Shown here: piece by piece, positions 44,333 to 52,714 of the stretch
Layout of the letters: every line of letters begins with the position of its first letter
How positions within the stretch are numbered: the stretch's first letter is position 1
Source of the DNA: Mediterraneibacter hominis
GTDB taxonomy: Bacteria > Bacillota > Clostridia > Lachnospirales > Lachnospiraceae
DNA: 64,000 bases
Reading direction: 5' to 3'
Assembly: GCF_014287475.1 (NCBI RefSeq)
Contig: NZ_JACOPF010000002.1
Span: 372,001 to 436,000 of the forward strand
The notes under the pieces: model-generated
The model's database searches: none
Seen by the model: only the letters and a program-made list of their open reading frames with translations
Told to the model about the DNA's origin: nothing
Made by a program: the position numbers and the translations under genes

Positions 44333-45028
44333 ATGCAAACGAATCTGGAAAAGGCTCTGAAGATTATTTTAGAAAAGAAGTATAACACTAGAAATCCAGT
44401 GCTTTCGCTTGCGGAAATCGTTCCGTCTAAGGATCTTCTGATATTTGAAAAAAATGAGACAATTCTCAACCAGAAAGAGCCGCTGGATTACTTTTATTTT
44501 CTGCTAAGCGGGCGGGTTTCGGTGTGGAATGAAATTTCCTGGAACAGCAACAATATAATCGAATATTTAGAACCACTTGAGATTTTAGGGTTGATTGAAT
44601 ACTTGAATCATACGGACTACTACACTGCTTATATTTTAGCGGAGAGTAAATGTACAGTATTTAGAATTCAGACAGAAAGATTCATACAGATGATACAGCA
44701 GAATAATGAACTGTGTTTTCAGACGCTTTTCGTTCTTGGGAATATCGCAGCATTAAATATGGAAGGCGCAGAAAAACAGCATTTATTTACCCCCGGAGAT
44801 ATATTGGGGCATTATTTATTTTTACAAGCGTGCCATCGCCGTCCATATACCTGTCCTCTTACGAGAGTAGCGCTGGCAGAAAAGCTGCATATCAATCTGA
44901 GAACTCTATACCGGCACATCTATGCACTGGAAAGTCAGAACTATCTGAGTATAAAAAAGGGGAAGATTGTAATCGAAGAAGAACAGTACAAGCTTCTTGC
45001 TGAGAAATACGATGAAATTATCCTTTGA
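44333..45028 (+). CDS. Crp/Fnr-family transcriptional regulator
   Basis: 231 residues. An N-terminal cyclic-nucleotide-binding-type beta barrel (FEKNETILNQKEPLDYFYFLLSGRVSVW) is followed by the dimer helix and a C-terminal winged helix (TRVALAEKLHINLRTLYRHIYALESQNYLSIKKGKIVI). No N-terminal cysteine cluster is visible, so an iron-sulfur oxygen sensor of the classic FNR type is unlikely. It diverges from the MFS/nucleoside hydrolase/ribokinase operon, and the shared inverted repeats point to it as their activator. The ligand is unknown. Confidence 0.88.
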   Translation: MQTNLEKALKIILEKKYNTRNPVLSLAEIVPSKDLLIFEKNETILNQKEPLDYFYFLLSGRVSVWNEISWNSNNIIEYLEPLEILGLIEYLNHTDYYTAYILAESKCTVFRIQTERFIQMIQQNNELCFQTLFVLGNIAALNMEGAEKQHLFTPGDILGHYLFLQACHRRPYTCPLTRVALAEKLHINLRTLYRHIYALESQNYLSIKKGKIVIEEEQYKLLAEKYDEIIL

Positions 45029-45052
45029 GAAAAAGACAAAATTTATCCAAAG

Positions 45053-45088
45053 AAATACGGCATAGTTGCGAATTACTATGCCGTATTT
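45053..45088. terminator. Bidirectional terminator
   Basis: A 14-bp perfect stem (AAATACGGCATAGT at 45053-45066 with 45075-45088, 8-base loop) lies between the convergent Crp/Fnr regulator and the minus-strand membrane protein, with T-rich ends on both strands. Confidence 0.92.
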
Positions 45089-45100
45089 TATGTATTCTAT

Positions 45101-45541
45101 TTATTTTCCCCTCAGCCGCGCAAAGAATCCTTTCTTCTTCGGCGGAGTCTCCAGCGCGCCGCGAACGCCTCTTACTCCGGTTATGTAAATTCCGCTGATG
45201 ACGGCTTTTACCTCTTTCTTTACCGGAATCAAAGGAAAGACCTGTGCGTCGCACATCAGGGTCATAATCTTGGGGCCGATTTTAGCCTTTACTACAGGAA
45301 CCTTAGTGCGGCGAAGGTATTTGGGTGTATTTTCTAAAACAGCAGAAGGAAAACCGGCGTCCCGCAACTTCATCTTGCCTTTGTCAATGACCAGTATGCT
45401 GACAGTCTGAGCAATGGCGTCCATTTGTTCTTTCTGTGCCGCCTGTTTCTTTTCTGCTTTTTTTCCCATTACATATAAAACAATGACTGCGATAATTAAT
45501 ATCACAAGAATTACAAGCATTATTATCAATGGTGTACTCAC
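45101..45541 (-). CDS. Conserved membrane-anchored protein of unknown function
   Basis: 146 residues. One N-terminal membrane helix (about residues 4-26) is followed by a charged linker (GKKAEKKQAAQKEQ), a small mixed domain (SILVIDKGKMKLRDAGFPSAVL ... KVPVVKAKIGPKIMTLMCDAQVFPLIPVKKEVKAVISGIYITGVR) and a basic tail (KKKGFFARLRGK). I recognise no named family, though similar proteins seem common in Lachnospiraceae. The start is GTG at 45541 with AGGAGGG upstream. It is a single-gene unit. Confidence 0.8.
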   Translation of the reverse strand: MSTPLIIMLVILVILIIAVIVLYVMGKKAEKKQAAQKEQMDAIAQTVSILVIDKGKMKLRDAGFPSAVLENTPKYLRRTKVPVVKAKIGPKIMTLMCDAQVFPLIPVKKEVKAVISGIYITGVRGVRGALETPPKKKGFFARLRGK

Positions 45542-45736
45542 GATAGAACCCTCCTAATTACTCTGTTTCGCAAGTAGTATTGTATCATTGTTTAAGGACA
45601 AGTGCAAGCAATTTGATATTTTGGGGTTACTTTTCCTATGCAAAACGAGTATACTGTGTATGTGACTTGCTATTCCATTTCTGATACGCGGAAAATGGAG
45701 TGTGATATGCGGAAGAAAAGGAGTTTTTGACGAATT

Positions 45737-47221
45737 ATGAGTGTAACAGAAACAATATGGAATCTGTTGGTAGCAGGGTATGATTTTATCATGGATAATC
45801 TGCTGGTTATCAATATACTGCTGTCCCTTGTTATTGTTTTCTTTCAGAGGAGGTCTCCGCAGACAGTATGGACCTGGCTGCTCTTGCTCTACTTCATCCC
45901 GATTCTGGGATTTCTCTTATATTTGGTGATCGGACAAGATTTTCATAAAAGCAGGATGTTTAAAGCAAAAGAAATAGAAGGGGAATTAAAGTATGCGGTG
46001 CGTCGGCAGGAGGAGACGATATATAGAAAGCAGTTAAGGCTGGCGAATCCGGAGATGGCGCGGTTTAAGGATTTGATTCTCTATAATCTGGAGGCAGGAG
46101 AAGCAGTCCTGACGGATAACAATGAAGTGCGCATTTATACGGACGGGAAGGAAAAATTTCGGGCGCTGATAGAAGAAATGAAACAGGCAAAGCGGTATAT
46201 CCATTTACAGTACTATATTATACGGAATGATGAACTGTGGAGAGAGATAGAAAAAGTCCTGCTTCAGAAGGCAAAGGAAGGTGTGGAAGTCCGCGTCCTT
46301 TTTGACAGCATGGGCTGCCGTACAATGCATAATAAGGATTGGGAAAGACTGGAGAGAGCAGGGATCCAGGTAGCAGAATTCTTTCCGGCACTGCTGGGGC
46401 AGCTGCAGCTGCGTGTGAATTACCGAAACCACAGAAAAATCGTCGTGATAGACGGTAGAATCGGGTTTGTCGGTGGATTTAATATTGGACGGGAATACCT
46501 GGGATTGGATACGAAGAAATTTGGCTATTGGAGGGATACGCATCTTTGCATAGAGGGGGCGGCGGTGACTTCTCTTGCTGTCCGGTTCGTGCTGGACTGG
46601 AATTATGCGGCGAAGGAAAATCTGTTTTTAGAGGACAGATTGTTTGAAATTCCCGACTATGTACGCCGCGGAAGAGATCCGGTGCAGATTATTTCAAGCG
46701 GCCCTGATTCACAGACAAAAACGATCCACGATAACTATCTTCGTCTGATTCACAGCGCAAAGGATCACGTCTACATACAGACACCGTACTTTATTCCGGA
46801 TGAATCGATCTTCGACGCATTAAAAATTGCCAGCCGATCCGGTGTGGACGTGCGTATCATGGTGCCCTGCAAGCCGGATCATCCATTTGTGTACTGGGCG
46901 ACGTATTCTTATTTAGGAGATATGGTTGCGGCAGGGGCAAAATGCTATGTATATAACAATGGATTTTTACACGCAAAAACGCTCAGCGTGGACGGTATGG
47001 TGGCATGTGTGGGAACTGCGAACATGGACATTCGAAGCTTTGGCCTGAATTTTGAAGTGAACGCGGTGATATATAGTGAGCGTACAGTACAGAGACTGGA
47101 GAGAACATTCGAAAATGACATGACAAAATGTACGCATGTGACAAGAAAGATCTATGATCAGAGAGGACTCGTCATACGGACAAAAGAGCAGTTCTCCAGA
47201 CTGTTGTCCCCGCTTCTGTAA
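45737..47221 (+). CDS. cls: Cardiolipin synthase
   Basis: 494 residues. Two N-terminal membrane segments precede two phospholipase-D domains. Both HKD motifs are intact: HRKIVVIDGRIGFVGGFNIG and HAKTLSVDGMVACVGTANMD. The enzyme condenses two phosphatidylglycerol molecules to cardiolipin at the membrane. Length and architecture are standard for the Firmicute Cls group. It is a single-gene unit. Confidence 0.95.
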   Translation: MSVTETIWNLLVAGYDFIMDNLLVINILLSLVIVFFQRRSPQTVWTWLLLLYFIPILGFLLYLVIGQDFHKSRMFKAKEIEGELKYAVRRQEETIYRKQLRLANPEMARFKDLILYNLEAGEAVLTDNNEVRIYTDGKEKFRALIEEMKQAKRYIHLQYYIIRNDELWREIEKVLLQKAKEGVEVRVLFDSMGCRTMHNKDWERLERAGIQVAEFFPALLGQLQLRVNYRNHRKIVVIDGRIGFVGGFNIGREYLGLDTKKFGYWRDTHLCIEGAAVTSLAVRFVLDWNYAAKENLFLEDRLFEIPDYVRRGRDPVQIISSGPDSQTKTIHDNYLRLIHSAKDHVYIQTPYFIPDESIFDALKIASRSGVDVRIMVPCKPDHPFVYWATYSYLGDMVAAGAKCYVYNNGFLHAKTLSVDGMVACVGTANMDIRSFGLNFEVNAVIYSERTVQRLERTFENDMTKCTHVTRKIYDQRGLVIRTKEQFSRLLSPLL

Positions 47222-47232
47222 AAAATAACATG

Positions 47233-47315
47233 CGGTGTGCCCTTTAGGGTATACCTTATCGGGCGAAGCCCGCCGTCCCGAAGGGAATGTGTTACGGTGT
47301 GCCCTTTAGGGTATA
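47233..47315 (+). repeat. 21-bp direct repeat with stacked small hairpins
   Basis: The 21-base element beginning CGGTGTGCCCTTTAGGG occurs at 47233-47253 and 47295-47315, 62 bases apart. Each copy can fold as CCC-TTTA-GGG. Between them lie CGGGC-GAA-GCCCG and TCCC-GAA-GGGA hairpins. It directly follows the cls stop codon and may act as its terminator or a processing signal. The rest of the gap to 47436 has no gene. Confidence 0.7.
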
Positions 47316-47436
47316 GTTTTGGTGAAGAGTCGTGTATTTTTGCGGAAGGAACTTTTCACTGAAAAGGAAATGTGGTATAAATATAGGAAGCGCATAGAAG
47401 GCTTCGTATGGGAAAAAGATAAAAGGAGAGACGAAA

Positions 47437-48519
47437 ATGAAAAAGAAAGTAATTGCAGTTATGATAAGCTTGATGCTGACAGCATCCTTAGCAGGATGCA
47501 GCGGTGAGATTTCAAATGATTATATTACAATTACCCAGTATAAGGATCTGGAAGTTCCACAGGTAGAAAGTACGGAGATCACAGAGGAAAAAATAGAAAA
47601 TGTAATTAACAGTAATTTGGAGCTGGCGGCTACAAAAGAAAGTGTTACAGATCGCGCCGCACAGGAAGGCGATACTGTGAATATGGATTATACGGGAACG
47701 ATCGAGGGCGTGGCTTTCGAGGGCGGAACAGCCTCCGGCGCAACAATCGAGCTGGGAGAAAACAGCGGTTATATAGGAGCGACGGGAGATTATGAAGGTT
47801 TTGCAGATCAAATTGTCGGACATAATATAGGAGAGGAATTCGATATTACCGTACAGTTTCCGGAAGATTATACAGCAGAGATGGCAGGAAAAGTGGCAGA
47901 TTTTCATATTAAAATAAATGAGATCTACCAGATGAAGACACCAGAGCTGACAGACGAATGGGTACAGGAAAACAGCGAAGAATCTAAGACAGTAGAAGAG
48001 TATAAGAAGGAAATTAAAAAACAACTGGAAGAAGAAAATACAGAGTCTGTAGATGGAGAACTGGAAAATGCTGTGATGGAGGTATTTCTAGAGAAAGTAG
48101 AAGTGAAGAAATATCCAAAGGGCGCAGTAGAGGAACAAGTACAGGAGGTAAAAGAGTACTATACGAGTATTGCAGGCGCATACGGGATGGAATTTGGCGA
48201 TTTCCTTGCCAATTATATGAATGGAATGACAGAAGAGGAGTTTAATGAACAGGCAGAGAAAGCGGCGCAGAATACAGTGAAGAGAAATGAAGCAGTCAAG
48301 CTGCTCGCTGAAAAGAAACATTTAGAGCCGTCAGAGGAAGAATATGAAAAGGAAATCGAAAAATATGCTGAAGAAGCCGGAGCTGCGGATGTGGAAGCCT
48401 TCAAAGAGCAATACGGCGAAGACACGTTGAAACTGGCTATACTCACAGAGAAGGTAGCAGAATATCTGGCAGATAACTGTATCCAGGTAGAAAGCTCTGA
48501 CACAGAGGGCGCAGAATAA
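47437..48519 (+). CDS. Trigger-factor-like peptidyl-prolyl isomerase lipoprotein
   Basis: 360 residues. The signal peptide ends in a lipobox, LAGC. An FKBP-type isomerase domain follows (GDTVNMDYTGTIEGVAFEGGTAS ... IGHNIGEEFDITVQFPEDY), then a long acidic helical arm (TVEEYKKEIKKQLEEENTES ... EKAAQNTVKRNEAVKLLAEKK) like the trigger factor C-terminal chaperone domain. The ribosome-binding N-terminal domain is missing. It should sit outside the membrane as a folding factor for secreted proteins. AAAAGGAGAG precedes the ATG. Confidence 0.88.
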   Translation: MKKKVIAVMISLMLTASLAGCSGEISNDYITITQYKDLEVPQVESTEITEEKIENVINSNLELAATKESVTDRAAQEGDTVNMDYTGTIEGVAFEGGTASGATIELGENSGYIGATGDYEGFADQIVGHNIGEEFDITVQFPEDYTAEMAGKVADFHIKINEIYQMKTPELTDEWVQENSEESKTVEEYKKEIKKQLEEENTESVDGELENAVMEVFLEKVEVKKYPKGAVEEQVQEVKEYYTSIAGAYGMEFGDFLANYMNGMTEEEFNEQAEKAAQNTVKRNEAVKLLAEKKHLEPSEEEYEKEIEKYAEEAGAADVEAFKEQYGEDTLKLAILTEKVAEYLADNCIQVESSDTEGAE

Positions 48520-48575
48520 AAGTAGGAAAATAAGTGCGGAAATAAGAGTTTCTATTGATAAATGGAGGTGTCTGG

Positions 48576-49445
48576 ATGAAGCTGGAAAATGAGAGACTCT
48601 GCATAGAAATTGTAGAGAGAGGAGCAGAGGCTGTAAGAATCTACGACAAAAAGAAAAATCAGGAGATTCTTTGGGATGGAAAGCCTGAATTTTGGAAACG
48701 TCATTCTCCCATTTTGTTTCCCAATGTAGGAAAGACGTGGAACAATACGGTTTTGTTTAACGGAATCCAATATCCATCCTATCAGCATGGATTTGCCAGA
48801 GACAATGACTTTCTTTGCGTAAAATCAGACAAAACAGAGGCAGTCTGGCTTCTGCGTTCTTCTGATGAGACAAAGGAGGTATATCCGTTTGACTTTGAAC
48901 TTTATATTACATATACGCTGGAAAAGAACCGGCTTCATGTAAAATGGAAAGTAAAAAACCATTCTGAGGAAACCATGTATTTTACAATCGGCGGACATCC
49001 GGCGTTTTGGTGCGCACAGGATGCAGAAAGCAGAAATGAATGTTTTCTGAAATTCCCCGGCAAGGAAAGCCTTGAGTATATAGGAGTAGACTTGTCAACC
49101 GGAACAGCATTGCCTGAGACAAAGAAGACGCTTTTTTTAAAAGAGGGATTTTGTAAGATTACAGATAAGCTTTTTGAACTGGATACGATGATTTTTGATG
49201 GAGGCCAGATCGAGGAGGCATGGCTGTGTCACAAAGACGGAACACCTTTTGCGGGAGTAGTATGCAAGGGATTTCCTAATTTTGGAATCTGGTCGGTAAA
49301 AGGTTCCCCGTTCGTGTGCTTAGAACCGTGGGCAGGACGGTGCGATGACAAAGGGTTTGATGAAGATATTTCTCAAAAACCTGGGATTAACCAGGTTGAG
49401 GCAGGGGAAATATTTCAGAAGGAATATACGATAGTGGTAGGATAA
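48576..49445 (+). CDS. Aldose 1-epimerase family protein (LacX-like)
   Basis: About 289 residues from the ATG at 48576 with GGAGG 8 bases upstream; the frame from 48555 has no site. HSPILFPNVGK, YPSYQHGFARDNDF and FTIGGHPAFWC hold the histidines expected for mutarotase catalysis, and VCLEPWAGRCD the C-terminal acid. It interconverts sugar anomers, though LacX-type proteins often have unclear substrates. It has no sugar genes in front; a second LacX-like gene lies at 63291 in the sugar locus downstream. Confidence 0.88.
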   Translation: MKLENERLCIEIVERGAEAVRIYDKKKNQEILWDGKPEFWKRHSPILFPNVGKTWNNTVLFNGIQYPSYQHGFARDNDFLCVKSDKTEAVWLLRSSDETKEVYPFDFELYITYTLEKNRLHVKWKVKNHSEETMYFTIGGHPAFWCAQDAESRNECFLKFPGKESLEYIGVDLSTGTALPETKKTLFLKEGFCKITDKLFELDTMIFDGGQIEEAWLCHKDGTPFAGVVCKGFPNFGIWSVKGSPFVCLEPWAGRCDDKGFDEDISQKPGINQVEAGEIFQKEYTIVVG

Positions 49446-49471
49446 CTGGTAATCACCCATAGAATTGAAAA

Positions 49472-49540
49472 GGATTTGAATGGAGTCTTTCAGAGGAAGA
49501 GATGACCGTGATTGATAAAGCAATAGAAGAATATTTATAA
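49472..49540 (+). pseudogene. 3' fragment of an aldo/keto reductase gene
   Basis: The 23 codons GFEWSLSEEEMTVIDKAIEEYL-stop match the end of the intact aldo/keto reductase at 26262-27209 (GFEWSLSEEEMLTIDKAIEEYL). The first 29 bases, 49472-49500, are identical to 27141-27169, while the rest has mostly silent changes. Nothing upstream continues the gene. It is a leftover from recombination or deletion at the left edge of the second sugar locus. Confidence 0.88.
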
Positions 49541-49578
49541 TTTACGTTTTCAGGACAGATCTCTTCCATAACTAGTAT

Positions 49579-50382
49579 TTAAATATAAGGTACACTGATG
49601 CCGAAATCTTCCCAGGGGGCCCATGGATCTTGGACAATGAATTTTCCGCCGGATATATCAAGAACTTCACCGGTAATAAAGGAAGCAGCATCTGAAGCTA
49701 AAAATACTACAGGTTTAGCAACTTCTTTAGGGGCTCCTATGCGCTGCATAACAGCACTATGGCAGGCATATGGTAGTCCCTTGGTTTTCAGTACAGTTTC
49801 TTTCACCATATCAGAACTGATAACCCCGGGAGATACAGCATTGACACGTATTTTATATGGAGCTAATTCAGATGCAAGAAGTCTTGTCAAAGAGGCGATA
49901 CCACTTTTAGTAATGGCATAAACACCTACAGAAGTAGTTGCGATCTTGGAAGCTAAAGAACATGTTAAAATAATGCTTCCACCGGCAGTTTTCATAAATG
50001 GAAGGATGAACTTAGCGGACATCCAGGCAGAAGTAAGATTGGTATTGATGATAGTATCCCATGCATCTTTTTTTAACTGTGTTAAATAGGACATATGACC
50101 AAGAGCAGCATTATGAAATAATATATCGATGTGACCATAGGTATTACCAATCTCATTAATAAAGCTTTTTAATTCATTTTCTTTTGATACATCTACAGAG
50201 AAGGCAGAAGGAGAAAATCCTTTACTTTCTGCATCTTTTAAAAACGAGTCTATTTTATTTTTAGAACGGGAACAGACGATAACTTCTGCTCCTTCTTTTA
50301 AAAATTCAAAGGCAGTAGCTTTCCCTATACCAGCAGTACCACCGGTTATTAGGATAACTTTATTTTTTAAATGTAAATCCAT
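49579..50382 (-). CDS. Short-chain dehydrogenase/reductase, divergent from the LacI gene
   Basis: About 267 residues from the ATG at 50382, which has AAGGAGG 10 bases upstream; the frame to 50430 would run through the operator. TGGTAGIGKATAFEF, FHNAALGH (a variant of NNAG), the catalytic Ser region LTCSLASK and YAITK complete the SDR set. It should oxidise or reduce a sugar or polyol. It is the only minus-strand gene of the locus and shares a 237-base control region with lacI. Confidence 0.92.
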   Translation of the reverse strand: MDLHLKNKVILITGGTAGIGKATAFEFLKEGAEVIVCSRSKNKIDSFLKDAESKGFSPSAFSVDVSKENELKSFINEIGNTYGHIDILFHNAALGHMSYLTQLKKDAWDTIINTNLTSAWMSAKFILPFMKTAGGSIILTCSLASKIATTSVGVYAITKSGIASLTRLLASELAPYKIRVNAVSPGVISSDMVKETVLKTKGLPYACHSAVMQRIGAPKEVAKPVVFLASDAASFITGEVLDISGGKFIVQDPWAPWEDFGISVPYI

Positions 50383-50415
50383 AAGAAAAATCCTCCTTGT
50401 TTTTAATTTGGAACA

Positions 50416-50429
50416 TGGAAACGATTTCA
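50416..50429. promoter_or_regulatory. LacI/CcpA-type operator, SDR side
   Basis: TGGAAACGATTTCA, a near-palindrome centred on CG. With its flanks it fits the CcpA cre consensus WTGNAANCGNWNNCAW at every fixed position, so either the local LacI protein or CcpA may bind. It lies just upstream of the SDR ribosome site. Confidence 0.7.
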
Positions 50430-50589
50430 TACATAATTTTCTTTAAATATAGCATTATTGAAAAATGAAATCAATAATATTTTTAGAAAAATAAAATGTA
50501 TGTGTATTAGTAACAAAAATACGATATATATATTGGATAAAATGTATATTGAAATGTAAATATAAACGTGATAATCTAAAAATATAAAC

Positions 50590-50603
50590 GGGAAGCGATT
50601 CCA
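50590..50603. promoter_or_regulatory. LacI-type operator upstream of the regulator gene
   Basis: GGGAAGCGATTCCA shares the GAAGCG-TTCC core with the other two sites of this locus but does not match the cre consensus at its left end. It is 17 bases before the GTG start, in a good place for autorepression. Confidence 0.65.
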
Positions 50604-50619
50604 TAAAAGGGGTGAATAA

Positions 50620-51630
50620 GTGAAAACGAAAATGACAATTGAAGATATTGCCTCTAAAGCTGGAGTAGGAATAGCAACAGTATCCAGAGTATTGAATAAT
50701 AGAGGGTATGTAAGTGAAAAAACACGGGCTAAGATAGAAGAAGTAATAAAAAATTATGATTATGTACCGTCAGCAACAGCGAGAAATTTCGCAAAGAAAG
50801 AAAGTAATATGGTTGCTGTTATCGTACCAGAGGCTCATAATCCTTACTTTGCTGCGGCTGTAGAGGGCATATCAGAGATATTGGAGCAGCAGGAGCTTTT
50901 ACTGATTTTATGTAATTCAGATAAGGATTCTGCAAAAGAGGAAAAAATACTTTATACATTGAAACAGCAGGAATTAAAAGGAATTATAGTTACTCCTGCG
51001 ATTGATGATTTGGATAAAGGAGGATTAAAAGAGTATAAAGAGATAGTAGAATCATTATATATACCTGTAGTATTTATGGATTCAGGACTAAATTTTTATG
51101 AGTGGGATGTTGTGTATTTTGATAATATAGCAAATTCATACAACGCAATAAAGGCTGCGATCGAGGATGGCAGCCGTGAGATAGGGATTATTACTGGGGA
51201 CTTGCAGACAAAGACTGCCAGAGACAGATATAAAGGATATGTACAGGCTTTAGAAGAAAATGGAATAGATATAAATGAAAAGTATGTTTATCATGGGGAT
51301 TTTACGGTAAAAACGGCATACAACATCACCAGAAAGATGTTATCTAAGGGGAAGTATCCTGAAATTGTATTTACGAGTAACAATCTTACAACAATTGGAT
51401 TTATTAAAGCGGTATATGATGCAAAATTAAAGTTAGGAAGAGACATCCATTGTATCTCCTTTGATAAATTGGACACTTTTGAAGAATTAAAGTATAGCTA
51501 TATTGAAAGAAATCCCTTGCAGATGGGACGACTGGCGGCAACGATGTTGATGGAAAGGATAAAAGAGCCTGAACTGCCAGCAAGGAAATACTATATGAAA
51601 TCTAAAATTATAGTAAATATTAATAGATAA
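50620..51630 (+). CDS. LacI-family transcriptional regulator
   Basis: 336 residues. The N-terminal helix-turn-helix and hinge helix (MTIEDIASKAGVGIATVSRVLNNRGYVSEKTRAKIEEVIKNYDYVPSATARN) are standard. The rest is a sugar-binding-protein fold (MVAVIVPEAHNPYFAAAVEGISEILEQQ). It starts with GTG at 50620 after AAGGGGTG. Three matching operators (50416, 50590, 51677) flank the gene and stand before the SDR, lacI and dhaK, so it probably represses the whole locus until the sugar arrives. Confidence 0.93.
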   Translation: MKTKMTIEDIASKAGVGIATVSRVLNNRGYVSEKTRAKIEEVIKNYDYVPSATARNFAKKESNMVAVIVPEAHNPYFAAAVEGISEILEQQELLLILCNSDKDSAKEEKILYTLKQQELKGIIVTPAIDDLDKGGLKEYKEIVESLYIPVVFMDSGLNFYEWDVVYFDNIANSYNAIKAAIEDGSREIGIITGDLQTKTARDRYKGYVQALEENGIDINEKYVYHGDFTVKTAYNITRKMLSKGKYPEIVFTSNNLTTIGFIKAVYDAKLKLGRDIHCISFDKLDTFEELKYSYIERNPLQMGRLAATMLMERIKEPELPARKYYMKSKIIVNINR

Positions 51631-51637
51631 AATAAGG

Positions 51638-51663
51638 TTAATCCAGACAGAGGTCTGGATTAA
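51638..51663. other. 11-bp hairpin between lacI and dhaK
   Basis: TTAATCCAGAC, loop AGAG, GTCTGGATTAA. On the plus strand it is followed by AAAAAAG, so it is not a normal plus-strand terminator. It lies 14 bases before the operator at 51677 and may mark the lacI mRNA end or stabilise it. Confidence 0.6.
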
Positions 51664-51676
51664 AAAAGAGAAAATA

Positions 51677-51690
51677 TGGAAGCGCTTCCA
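51677..51690. promoter_or_regulatory. Perfect-palindrome LacI/CcpA-type operator before dhaK
   Basis: TGGAAGCGCTTCCA, fully symmetric, 19 bases before the dhaK ATG. The best operator of the three in the locus; it also fits the cre consensus. Confidence 0.78.
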
Positions 51691-51709
51691 TTAATAGGAG
51701 GAAAGAAAG

Positions 51710-52699
51710 ATGGTAAAAAAGATAATGAATGATCCAAAGGATATTGTAGACGAAATGCTGGAAGGTTTTGTATTTGCACATAAAGAACTTCAATGGTTTA
51801 AGGAGTACCGCACAGTGGCAGTAAAAGAAAGGAAAGAAAAAGTAGGACTGGTAGCGCTTGGGGGAAGCGGACATGAACCAGCGCATGCCGGATATATAGG
51901 AGAAGGTATGTTAGATGCCGTAGCAGTGGGAAATTTATTCGCGTCTCCTTCACCGGACCAGATATTAAAAGCAATAGAGGCAGCAAATAGAGGAAAAGGG
52001 GTACTTGTGATCCTAAAAAATTATTCAGGTGATCTTATGAATTTTTCCATCGCTAAAGAATTAGCAGAAGAAGAAAACATTCGTGTAGAAAGCGTGGTGG
52101 TAAAGGATGATGTAGCGGTACAGGACAGTACATATTCTACAGGGCGCAGAGGAATCGCGGGTACTGTTTTTGTTCATAAGATTGCAGGGGCGCGGGCCGC
52201 AGAAGGAGCAGAACTGGAAGAAGTAAAAGTGACAGCACAAAAGGCAATCGATCATATACGCAGCATAGGTATATCATTGGGGACATGCATACTTCCAGGA
52301 TTAAAAAAACCGGGATTTTATATTGGTGAAAATGAAATTGAACTTGGGATGGGGATACATGGGGAACCAGGCATTAGAAAGATGGAATTAAAATCAGCGA
52401 ATGAGTTAGCGGAAACTATGGTGGATAGAATTTTAGAGGATTTAGATTACAGAAAACAAGAGGTGGCAGTACTTATAAATGGATTAGGCGGTACCCCGCA
52501 GATGGAATTATATGTGTTGACGGCAAGTCTGAAAAAAGTTTTTGCAAGAGAAGAGATAGCCGCATATAGGGTCATGGTAGGCAATTATATGACATCCCTG
52601 GAAATGGCAGGATGTTCAGTCTCACTCATGGAATTAGATGAAGAGTTCAAGCGATTGCTGGACAAACCTTGTATGACACCGGCATTACGTATTCAATAG
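51710..52699 (+). CDS. dhaK: Dihydroxyacetone kinase subunit DhaK (substrate possibly another ketose)
   Basis: 329 residues. GGSGHEPAHAGYIGEGMLDAV and GTVFVHKIAGARAAEG are typical of DhaK. LGMGIHGEPGIRKME holds the His that, as I recall from the E. coli protein, binds the ketone as a covalent hemiaminal. The DhaL partner is next, but no DhaM phosphocarrier is seen, so the pair is probably ATP-dependent. Related kinases phosphorylate erythrulose and other tetroses. AGGAGGAAAG precedes the ATG. Confidence 0.9.
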   Translation: MVKKIMNDPKDIVDEMLEGFVFAHKELQWFKEYRTVAVKERKEKVGLVALGGSGHEPAHAGYIGEGMLDAVAVGNLFASPSPDQILKAIEAANRGKGVLVILKNYSGDLMNFSIAKELAEEENIRVESVVVKDDVAVQDSTYSTGRRGIAGTVFVHKIAGARAAEGAELEEVKVTAQKAIDHIRSIGISLGTCILPGLKKPGFYIGENEIELGMGIHGEPGIRKMELKSANELAETMVDRILEDLDYRKQEVAVLINGLGGTPQMELYVLTASLKKVFAREEIAAYRVMVGNYMTSLEMAGCSVSLMELDEEFKRLLDKPCMTPALRIQ

Positions 52700-52714
52700 C
52701 AGAGGAGAGATAAA

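Noticed and set aside
51638..51663. Hairpin after lacI as a plus-strand rho-independent terminator
   Set aside because: The stem is followed by A residues and not Ts on the plus strand.
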